A DNA stretch of 64,000 nucleotides, taken from NCBI RefSeq assembly GCF_040958095.1, contig NC_091219.1:27098477-27162476 (forward strand), in the 5' to 3' direction. Below the pieces are notes generated by a model that had not been told where the DNA came from, did not search any database, and was given only the letters and a program-made list of their open reading frames with translations. A program made the translations under genes and the position numbers. Shown piece after piece: positions 50,401 to 62,400 of the stretch. The DNA is from Procambarus clarkii. Its lineage: Eukaryota; Arthropoda; Malacostraca; Decapoda; Cambaridae. Position 1 is the stretch's first letter, and each line of letters starts with the position of its first letter.

Positions 50401-53400
50401 TTGATAAACATTGTAAGCCTGTGATTAGTTATCATTAAACTGTATGTCTATAATTTTCTAAGCATCATATTCCCGATAATATATGGTTTAAGAGCTTTAA
50501 ACCTGGCATTGAAATAAGATAAGGCAAGGAACTCAACAGAGTACATACCTGACATGTCTGGCTGCAGTACACAATACTGTTACAGCAGGTGAACTCTCCC
50601 GTCACCCCACACAAGAAACACGACCGCTGTAGTCAAGAGAGAACCAATTTTAAGATAAAATACCCCAAACATACATCAATGAAACATAATAGTAACCTAT
50701 TAATGAATAATTAACTACATCAAGTTATTCAATATATATTAATATGAAAGGGGAAAGCATAAGTGCAACATAGTGTAATGAAATACTAATCCTAAAAAAG
50801 CCTTTAGTATGGTGGTAGTATAAAGCCATGATAATTAAGCTGGATACAATACAGCATGTGGAAGCAGCAGCTCAGGAAAGGAAGTGTCAATGAGATGTAA
50901 GGAGCCACTTACATCTCACTGATGCTTCCATTTACATGTATATAAATGTTACTACATTTACAGCAGTCTCGTCACATTCCTTCACACAATTGCCATAATC
51001 AAACAAACAAAATGACTACGGTTGGATCCCAGAAGGGGATCAAGAAACGTATCAACATAGAGTATTTCAGGATACAAAGAGGATGGCAGAATGAGTAGAG
51101 GTTGGTGTAATGAGCACAGATTAATAATATAGGTGGAGGTTGGAAAGAGGAGATAAAAGGAAAAGATGGTATTATGTGATGGCATTATGTAGAAGTATGT
51201 GGTGGTGGTATGTAGCAGTAGTTGGAAGGTTCTCCTGGTAGATGGCCATCATTATGATAAATTTAAATAAAAGTTTTGTTCAATGAACACACTGCATGGG
51301 AAAAATTAGTGTATGAATTGCTCATTCTTTAATATGCCTATTATTGTTTTTTGTTTTTGTTTTTAAATTTGTAAATGAGCACAATAGTGAGAAAAATAGT
51401 TGCATTAGAAAAACCATAGTTCAGTTTTAATTTTGAGATGGCATTTGTTTCATTCACCCATGTGAGCCCAGCTACCTTTGTAATTAAGGTATTGAGGCTT
51501 GGGCATGGGAAATTAGCTAGATGAGATGAAATCTCTCTACAAACAGGTGCTAATGATAACCCCCATTATATTACTAGTGTAGATTGAAATTGAAATTTCA
51601 CATGGTGAAATTGGAAAACAGAGTTTTCCGCAGCGACTATAAGAAATATTGCCGGAACAACCGTGGACATCTTCAAGAGAAAACTGGACTGTTTTCTAAG
51701 AGAAGTTCTGGATCAGCCGGCCTGTAGTGGGTATGTGGCCCTGCGGGCCGCTCCAAGCAACAGCCTGGTGGACCAAACTCTCACAAGTCGAGCCTGGCTT
51801 CGGGCCGGGCTTGGGGAGTAGAAGAACTCCCAGAACCCCATCAAGCAGATCATAGACAATGGAAAAAATTACAGTATGAAATCAAATATCAAAATTTTCA
51901 GTTATATGTACATCCAGAGGAACCAATTAATTCAGAAAATCAAGGTTGCACTGTGCAGCATTTAATTAATTTAGCTGTGGGTTTTTCCAGAGGAAAAATG
52001 ATGTGAATAATTTGTTAGTAAAGTAGAACCCTATTCAGTAATGTGACACAATAAAAGGGAATGTTATGTGTAATTTAGGGTGAGGTAGAGTCTTAATTAT
52101 TTTAACATCAACAGATAATAACACACCGATAACTCTAGATAATCTCACCTGTGATAATATGGATAATTCATATTTGCTTCTTAGAAGACTACTCTTATTG
52201 CTGTCAGAAAAGTGTATTGGTGTCTGCCGAGGAGAACTTACTGGTGTGACTGTTGCTTCTGATGCAATTTTCATAGAGGCATTTTGGTGGGTAGTTGCTT
52301 GTTGCGCCTGTTGGTGCGATCTCGCAACTCCCATCACTGAGCTTGTGGGTATGTATGGTATACGACCGGGTGGCTGATGATCTGGTTTAGGTGTGTGTAC
52401 CACACTAGGTGAAGACTGAGCATTATTCCCAAAACGTGCCATGGCAGCTCCTGAGGTGTGAGCTGGGATGGCACTTACCAGAAGATGAGATTGATGTCCT
52501 GGCTTGCTCACTGGTGTACTAACTAGTGTCTGCCCATCTCTCTGCTGGCCTTGAGTTGGTTTACTTCCAGCTGCACCTAATTTAATACATTGACCAGCAC
52601 TGCCCTCAAGAGATGAACGAAGTGTCGCTGGAATAACACTGCTTCCAGTAACAACAGTACCTGGTGGAAAATTGCTTTCATTTAATAAGGATGTAGTTTA
52701 AGGAAAACTATTACAACTAATGCACTCTCATGGAAGATGAACTGGTTCACAACTGACATAACAGGTCCTCAAGCAGAACCATCAGTAGTAACAACACATA
52801 CTACACACACCAATTTTAGTCATATTACAAAAAATATACATGTATTTTTTAGAATAATTACCATAGTAAGTGCAGAAAAGCTGCTGATGATAAGGTAAGT
52901 ATTAGTAAAAAAACAGAGATAATAAGTCACTCATGCTTGCCTATTAGTGGCTACGGGAAAGTGAGATTGCCCTGCCTCCTAGCTGTTCATACCTGGTGTG
53001 CTAATTACCTCTCAGAATTAACCTTTTCATATTTCTTTTTATAGTTATAGATGGAATTGGCTTTGACAATCTCTTCACTGCATTCCACTTTCCTACCACC
53101 CATACAGGGACTAGATGCTATGCCCTTGTTTCTGCTACTGCTGCAGAGGCTATTACTGCATTACTGCTGTATGGATCATGCTACCAATATTATGCCTACT
53201 AATAAAGACAACAATAAGGATGAGAATAGTCACTTACAGAGATCAAGGACACAGCATATGAGGTGTATGTAAATGAAAAAGAAGCAGAGAGAGAGAAAGA
53301 GCAATACATGAAAGTGAGCATGTGCAAGAGTTGACAGGACTTGGCTCACCCAAATTCAGGAGTGACAAGGTTGAAGAGGGTAAAAGGTTTTGCATGACCA

Positions 53401-56400
53401 GGTATTAGTAAAAATATTGGTCCTAGAAGGCAAGTCTGCAGTTAAAATTACTTTAAAGAATCACAGGATCCAGTAAGAAGTCTTAATGGTACTTAAAACC
53501 TTAATGTAAATGATATAAATGAGGTCAGGTAAAAACAGTTGAAAGTAAATGTCATGAATGGAGAGAGAAATCTATTGGGTGTAAATGAGGTGCATCTTAA
53601 TGGCAAAGATAATTGGTAGAGGTGAAAATCAAGAGATGGAAGGGGTTGAGGAGGTTAGTTTTGTGGTCGTGAATGTGATTTGTGTAAGCATTAATCGTCT
53701 TCTAACTGTACCTTCTAACCTTAACCACTAATGATGGAAAACTTCCAAACAGTACCTTGCCGGTCACTGCTGTGGTGCTGCTGCAGTGACTTTGACTGAT
53801 GCCGGTGCAAAAGCAGGTGCTGCAGGTTCTGCTGAGGCTGATGATGAATTAATTTATTCAACAAAGGATTGGATGTGTGTGTCGACATCTGTACCAGTGT
53901 CGTATTAGGCTGCTGTTGATGCATGGACACTGAGACTTGGGGCTGATTTGAATGTGTTGATACAATTTGTCCTAGCTGTGCCGGAGTCCCTGAAGGGACT
54001 GTTCCCAACCCACATCCATTCGCCTGTTGGATGAAAGCAATGCGATTTTTGTGCTGCACATCTGCAGTAATCAGCTGTTGTGGTTGAACACTTTGCTTCT
54101 TCTTCAGCTGGTGGTGTTCTGCATAAGTGGGAGGCTGCTTTGCTGGTTGAATTGAATGAACCCCAAGCAATTGTGGTGGTAATACATTGGTGACATTGTA
54201 GCACATTGGTGCAGTAGAAGAAACTACTGGCTGTGCAGTAATCATGCCTGTAGGCCAGAGGGCTGTGGTGCTCGACTGGACCTGGGTTGGTGGTGGATTT
54301 TGTGGCTGTAGCATCAAACTATTAGACACAACTGCAATTGTCACATGAGCACTGTCCCTAGAAATATAAACAATTTAAATATAGTAATTAAAATTGCATG
54401 AGTAAAATGACAAAGGAAACCATATTTTGTCAAGTGTCAGTCATGGAAGATATGCTCAAATTCTGGAGAAAACTTATGAAAAATAATGCACTTATATTAA
54501 GGCCAATGCAAGTATTGCAATGCAATGTATTGCAAGAAGGCCTGAATAAGCTTTCTAAATGAAGGCTGATAAACTTCTGATCACCTGAGAACAAATGCTA
54601 GTAATTATATTTTATTTCAATTGTTAACTAGAATCTACTGTATATTTTTGATGATTTTCTTTTTAACTTTTACCAGGGCCATAGTTAGCATAAGAATACA
54701 GTTCTACCAAATTCAAGATTCCTGCATATGGAAATATGTGCAATGACCTACATACATTAGAGTAGATAAAGGAGTCAATATGCTGAGCAAATGGGGCCAT
54801 ATTGAAGCACTTTACCTGGTGATGGATACTTATTTATGGTTTTATCAATGGTATTATGAATTAACTTGCAAAAATTAGTCATTTTGGATTATGAATTAAC
54901 TTATAAAATGGTTAATTTTGTATAAACAAATAACAATTGTCAATACTAGTAAGTAAAAGCAAAGCGTTTCTGCCCGAAACGCTTTGCGTAATAGTGGCTT
55001 TAGGCATTGTATGTACTAGCTCTATCTATAAATTCATCAATATCTGTATCACCCCTTGTATGTATGTACTTTACCTAAATAAACATTTGAATTTGAATTT
55101 TGAAAGTGCCTTACTCAAAAGGATTGAGCAAGACACATGTGATTTGGAGCATTCACTCCCACCGACCAGGCACCCAGAAAGGTAAGCACCCCAAAACAAA
55201 CCCCTATTCCCCTGGTTAAAAACAACCATTAAAAATGATTGAGCAAGGATACAGTTGGAAGACGTAAGTGCCTTGGTCAAAAGGCTTACTTGTGATGAAT
55301 ACTGGTGCCAAAATCAACTACAGATGATGAATCATCTCAAGTAAGTTTTCTGTATTTACCTCTGATTCAGCTCCACCACTATTTACATGCTTTTTAGAAA
55401 TATACAGTACAGGTTTAATATTATTGTCTGCAAGAACTGTTAATTTATTCATGTTAAGTGAGTGGTGCCCAGGTGATGATTCTGTGACTGCATCTCTGAC
55501 CCACCTCCACCTGTGTGATAAAGTGTGATCCACTCACCTGTTGGTTTGGTCTAACACCTTGTGCTGTGAAGGCAGGTTACTTGACACTGGCTGCAAAATC
55601 ATGCTGGATGAAGCTTTGTTTTTTATTACTGGTGGTGCACTTATGGATGGTGAAGCTGCTGCTGCTGCTACGGCTGCAGAAGCTGCTACTGCCGCTGCCG
55701 CTGCTGCTGCTGCTGCTTTTGGTTTTGCCATAGATTTCTTAGCCGTTTGCTGCAAAGAACACAAGGATCAGATCACAGCAATTATTTGTTGGTACCCAAC
55801 TCTGATCTTTGCCATTCATATAATAAACACATTTACAGCTCCCTTAACTCTATCAAACCATAAACTCAAGACACAGCATAAGGAGAAAGTCCTAATTTCT
55901 TGTAGTCACTGATATGTAAGCACAAGAATCCTTCAACCATGTGTTACAACTCACAAACACTTGAGTAAACACTCAACACATGAACTAACACTTAACTCCT
56001 AAAAATTCAGGAAAATCTTAACTACTGACTCGACTGATTAATATCTAACTTTCTACATTAATACAGTACTGCACTATTATTAGTAAAATGCTGCTGGAAG
56101 CCTACACACTACACAATGAAGCCTAATAAATATTCAAACAAACTGGGAATCTGAATGAGATTGAGTCTGATAGTAGTTAATCAAGGAAGGTATACCTGAT
56201 CTCTTTACCTAGCATGTGTCAATATAAATATTATATATATTCTTGATACCTGTACACAGTATAATGGGTCATCATCATCCCCACCACCCCACTTAGTGGG
56301 AAGTATTTCTCACGTCACAGCAAGACATTGGAGAAAAAAACAGTGTTGAATGTAATGAAAAGTCATTTTTCTGGGAGAGTCCAGGAGGCTTCCCGGAGCT

Positions 56401-59400
56401 TCTGGAGCTATCCAGGCTGATATGCATCTCTCTAAAATTTGACATAAGTCGATGTGGGTGGAGTTCTAGGCCTACCGGGGTCCATGAGCCAGAACCTGGC
56501 CCTCTCAGAAAGGCACAAGGAGCAATAGCCTAAAGTGCACGTGATTTGGAGCTTTCTATATCTGCCATCGACCAGGCACCCAGAAAGGTAAACGCCCCAA
56601 AACAAACCCCTATTCTGGTTAAAAACGACGAAAATAGACAAACGAGTGAACAGAACTCCCCAAATGAAAACGAGCAAACGAGCATGACATCACACGAGCT
56701 GCGCTGCATGTCTGCACAGTTTCCCCTTCTCCCTGCCCTGGGAAGGGGAAGGGGGAGCCCCAGACCCCTGCACCGGCAATTCACACCCCAGTACTTCGGC
56801 TGATGTGAATCGACATAGTTGTGTGGCTCCAGCTCCGGACTCTTGTGTTGTGCTGTCCTCTGTTTCAGAACTGATCTTACGGTGGTGTACAAGCTGGGAG
56901 TAATAATATATGAGCTGGGAGTTTTGCACTGGTAGGGGCACATGGTACTGCACAGCTAGTTTTCACCTTTAACAGCAGCTGGCTGACTCTGTTCCCTCTG
57001 GGTACATTGTCCTCTTGCGAGATTTTTCTTTTCTTTTTGTTTTTGCCTGGTGGAGAAGTTTGCCTTGGTGCCTTTCCCCTGTTATACTGTACTAGGGTTT
57101 GCTTTTTGTTTGGTGGTACTCCCTGCTTTGCCCTCGTGAGTGAACACGCCCTGGGGGTTCAGCATTAGCAATGTTGTTTGGTAGCTTGGGTGCAGGTTAG
57201 CAGTACCCTGCCTGGGATTACCCTTAGCAACCCAGTCTAGGAGCCCTAGGAAACCCCGCGGGGGCACTCGAGTCCAATGGATGTGACCCCCAAATCCCCT
57301 CTTGTTTGTGCAAATTTGAAGGTTGCTCTATCCCCTGGTCTCAGGGCAACGCTCATTGTTTTTGCCTCCGTCATGCTGCCTGTTGGGTTAGTGACATCTT
57401 CGACCCTGAATCCTGGGAGCATTGTTGCTTGTTTGTGACTCAATTCACCCAATCTACTGATGACATTATTCGGGTGCAAGAGGATCGCGCTTTGCAGGCT
57501 CGGTTTATGTTGATTGCTTCCCCGGATGCCCCGAGGCTGCCCCGTTTTGCTTATAAGGAGTTGGGGGTATCGGTTGCGTCGTTCTTGGTTCAGTCCACAC
57601 TCCCATGTTCTTCCCTTACTGTGGTTTCAATCGGTTCCTCCCACCCCCCCCACCCCCTTTCTTCCAGCTCCTAAGCGTCTGAGGGCCTCTAGGTTGGAGA
57701 AGGGTTTAGAGGTTTCCGAAACTCGTGCGGTTTCGGGGGTTGCCCCTTCCGCGGTGGTGACTGAGGCAATCGAGTCTGTTCCTTCAGCTGTAGCTCCTAC
57801 TATTTCTTTTCCTGCTTCCACTCTCACGCTGCTATTTCAGCCGCCCCGGCCTTTTCTTGTGAGGCCGGAGCTTTCGAGGAAGACTCGCCCCGGGGCCTGA
57901 TGTGGAGGTTCCCGGGGTTGGGGAAGAGCTGACGTGGGGGCCTTGGGCCCCGTTGGACCCCACCTGGGTTTTCTGATCCTCGGGGCAGAGCTTACTGTTA
58001 CAAGGAGTGGGGTTTTCCTTTCCCTCCCTCTACATACGAGTTGGATTTGGATTTGGATTCGGCTCCTCCCCGGGTTCGGTTCAGTGTCCCTGTGGGTCCT
58101 TCGGTTCCGTCCTTCCTGAGGTTTTCAGCTTCCCATGTCTTGCCTACTGAGGTGGTGGTGGCCATTGCGGCTTGCCTCCTGCACAACCCAGAGTATGCCT
58201 CTATAATGGATCCATTTTTCCTTCAGGTTTGGATCTTCGTCTCCATATTGGGTTCGTTATGAGGTTCGTCTTGTTTCGCACCGAAACAAGGCCGAAGCGA
58301 CCAACACCCCCCTAAGTCCGGGTCCCAATAAGCAAAACGGGGCAGCCTGGGGGATTACAGGTTAGCAATCAACCTAGCGCATTGCAGCAACCTAAATCTA
58401 GCCTGCAATGCCTGAGCTGCCTGCACCCTGATACAGTCATCAGTGGACTGGGTGAAAAAGAGTCACAAACAAGCAACAAATCTTACAGGACTCTGGGTCA
58501 AAGGTGTCACCAACCCAGCATGACAGAGGCAAAAACAGTGAGAGTCACCCTGAAACCTGAGACAAGGGGATCAGAGCAACCCTCGAACTCGCACAAGGTG
58601 AGAGGGAATCCAGGGGTTGTGTCCATTGGACCCTTTATGCCCTCGCGGGGTTTCCCAGGGTCCTTAGACTGGTATCGCTAGGGGTAAGCCCAGGCAGGGT
58701 ACTGCGAAATGGCGCCCAAATCTACCAATCAAACTGCTAAAAACTAAACCCCCGGGACGTGTTCACTCACAGGGGCCTAGTAGGGGGTACCACCCAGAAA
58801 CACAGATATATAAACCTAAGATATAGATAGGGGGCAACGAACCAAAGGCAGACCCCCACCAGGCATGAAAACAAAAACAAAAGAAAAAACCCCGCAAGAA
58901 GACAACGTACTCAGGTGAAACAGAGCCGGCCTCTATAATAGGTGATAACTAGCTGTGCAGTACCCTGCGCACCTACCAGTGCAAACTACCCCTTACCCCA
59001 AGGTAAACAAGGAAGAAACCCTTAAACACTCTCAAGGCAGTCAATCACCGAGCAGCAAAAGACCAACAGAGGTAGACCCCAAGGTGACTCGTGGAAGATA
59101 ACCCCAAGCCCTCAAGGGCAGTACTTACAGGGCACTTAGGGAAGGTGACCCTAAGTCCATGCAGCCTGAGTTCCAGTGAAAATTACTCCCAGCTCACGCA
59201 CCACCCTGAAGACAGCACTAAACACAGGGCACAGCATGGAGACAAGAAACAGGAGCTGGAGTCACACGAACAAGCCTCAATCACATCAGCCGAGAACTGG
59301 AGGTGTGGGTAGCCGGCACGAGGGGTCTCGGGCTCGCCCTTCCGGGAAGGGGGAAGCTGCACAGACGGCGTCATGGCAACGTGGTGACATGCTTGTTTGC

Positions 59401-62400
59401 TTGTTTTTCTTTGGGGGAGCTCTGTCCACTTGTTTGACTTTTAGTATTAGTTTCAACCAGAATAGGGGTTTGTTTTGGTATGCTTACCTTTTTGGGAGCC
59501 TGGTACAGTCAATGGCAGACATAGAATACTCCAAATCTCATGTGCATTTCTATAGTCCAGTGCTCCTCAGGCCTCTATGAGGGGAAAGCCAGGTTCTGGC
59601 TCGTGGTCCCTGGTAGACCTAAGAACTCCATTCACACTGACTGATATAAAAGTCTAATATATCCATATCAGCCTGGACCCCTCCCCCCCCCCCCTTCCCT
59701 CCCCGGGAGCCAAAGGGGCTCCCCCCAGAAAATGATAATACAATGACAAACAAAATTTTAGTTGTCATAACGTAAGTGTGTGTGGTCTGAAAAGAGGGTT
59801 TCATTCCCCAAAGCTCCTTCACAAAAGAATAACAATTCTAAAAATAATTAAAACAAAGTTATAGCAAAATACAGCAATGGAAATTACTGGGAAAAAGTAC
59901 AACTTTTTCTTTGCTAAACTGTGAGTGGGCAAACTTACCCACCCCCTTTCCTTCGTTGTATTTGTACCACCTAACACAAGACAAACTGTTTACATATGCT
60001 TGAAATAACCAGCATGATGCATGTTCACATATACAAACTTCAGAAAAAAGTGTTGTTATTCTTACTTTCTTATTGGGTGACTGTGTAGCACTGCCAAAGT
60101 GGCTGATGTTGGCAGCTGGTATGATGTTAATTATCCTGTTTTTTAGTTGATCTCGATGGTTTTTGGGACCCTCGGTAATATTATCACGTGTGGCAGACTT
60201 GAACACAGCTATTTCTCGAGATAATTTGTATGAAGAGACATCCTGGGGGAGCCTTGCTAATGAGTTCACCATCACAAAGGTAGGCTGTTCAATTTCTAAT
60301 GGATCTGAAATATCAGTTTTCATAATAATTAAAATGCAAATTAAAGCGACTGGTTTTATTTTTTAATACTGTTCTTAGCCAATTCATTTTGTACTGTGCT
60401 CTCTAGTCTATTACTTTGCCAAATTTGACTTATCCTTCAGGTGTCCATTTGTTCAAAATTTAAGTAAAGCAACACCCTGGAATCTTGTGAATGTCTAAGT
60501 AGACCAATTACACAAAACTATATCTCTAGCATCATGCATTAATTAGAAATTGTAGCTGAAAAGGGGGAAGAAATCTTCACTGCAACAACATAATTTCATT
60601 AATATATTTATCACCTGATTATCCAAAGTATATAATTACAGTGGACTTGCATCAAATAATTGGGAGAATCAGATAATCTAGAGATTTTTCAGTATGTCCA
60701 GAGTATCTAACCAGTTACCAGATAATCCAAAGAATGTTTCTATAATCAAGAGACTTTAAATAAACCAGACCTGTTCCTTACTATGATTTCCAATTTATCC
60801 CATTTATCTCTGGAGGTAACACCGACCTGTGTCAGGGAAAGCAGCACTAACCTGTTTCTTGTTCAGCTGTATGTGATGTCTCATTTTCTGCAGCAGAATC
60901 ATTCCAATTATGCACTTTGATAGTCAATGCCTCTATCTCAAACTCATATTGTTTCTTTTCTGACTCTAAAAGTGTAATCTTCTTGTCACATTCTTCTTTA
61001 ATTAATTTTATCTTCTCCTCACACTTTGTCTTCTTGCCGTCAGCTCTAACATTTCTTTGGAAATTTCCTTAAAAAACTCCATCTGTTTCTCAAGAGATCC
61101 CTTATTATTTGGTTCTGCTTCACTTGGTAAAGTACAAAATTGGTTTTCTTTATCAACTGCAGGCAGCATCTTTGAAATTTTCGGAGCAAGAACCAGTGAT
61201 GAACTTTCGTATACAAGCTCTCCTGGCTTAGTTTTTTTACTGGTAGTGGCTGTTTCTATTTCGTGAGGCACTGTATCAGATGTTTTGCTGGAAATTCCCG
61301 CGTGCCCATCTGTGGTGTCATATGATAGGAATCTTGCCACCTCTGCATTTGGCTTAATTTTCTTATTATTTTCAACTATTTCATTGTCTTGACTCTCTAA
61401 TCTTATCCTTTTTCTCTTTTTTGGGACCAGAACCATCATCAGTATTTCTGCCCCAAGTACCTTCTTTTACTGTATCTAAATTATTTTTCTCTATGTTCGA
61501 GCAAAGTGGCGGAGATGCCTCAAATGCAACAGTTTGGTCAGAGTCATATGAACTGTTTCTGTCTTCTTGCACATTTATATCATCAGTATTCATATCACCT
61601 TCATTTTCACTGGCAGTAGGTGACAGAGCTGCTACAGTATGGATATTGGAAATTGTCATTCCAAAAGCAGGTGGCGAGTCCTGAGTTGACACAACCCCTT
61701 CTTGTGCCATGTGCTGAGGTGAGGAAATTAACTGTGGCAGAGAATCAGTACACACTGTTTGGGTCAAGTCATTCATCGAATCCTTTGGAATTGACTGACA
61801 CATATTTGCCCGTAGTTTAGATAGGAAACCATGATTAATATTGTCAGGGGCAAATGAGGAAAATGTACTTGAAAATGAACTTAGTGAGTTGGGCTCTGGA
61901 GGAGTGGGAGATTTAAGCTGTTGATCCTGTTGCACTGATTCAGGTGACATTGTAATATCTCTGGAAGATATTGATGATGCTTGTACTATCTTTGGTTTTT
62001 TCTTCTCTATATTTGATGATATAAACATCTTCTGTTGATGTTCAAAAGCCTTTCTGGCATGCATCATCAACTTACCAACTCCCTTCTTTTTAATATTTTC
62101 ATCTCTCATTTTCTTCTTTTTCCACTGCCGCTTTTTTGGAGATTTCATATTATTGCCTTCCTTGCTAGGGCTTACCCACGAAGGGTCATTAAGATTCGGT
62201 AGTTCATCCGACCAGTCAGAATCCAGCACATCCTCAACATTTTCATCCACATCTGATCCTGTAATGTGCTGTGCAACTGAGGTGGGGGCCACCCTTATTT
62301 CTGATGAAATGTCCACACTCTCACTGTTTATTATTTTTGGCATTCTCAAATCATTTTGTACATGAGGTAGTGGGTTCTCTTCCCCTTCATCTTCAGAAGT

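Noticed and set aside
57306-58262. Host exons on + in the MYND gene intron
   Set aside because: Gag-like repetitive sequence with inverted partners at 58.4-59.7 kb; it belongs to the DIRS-like fossil.
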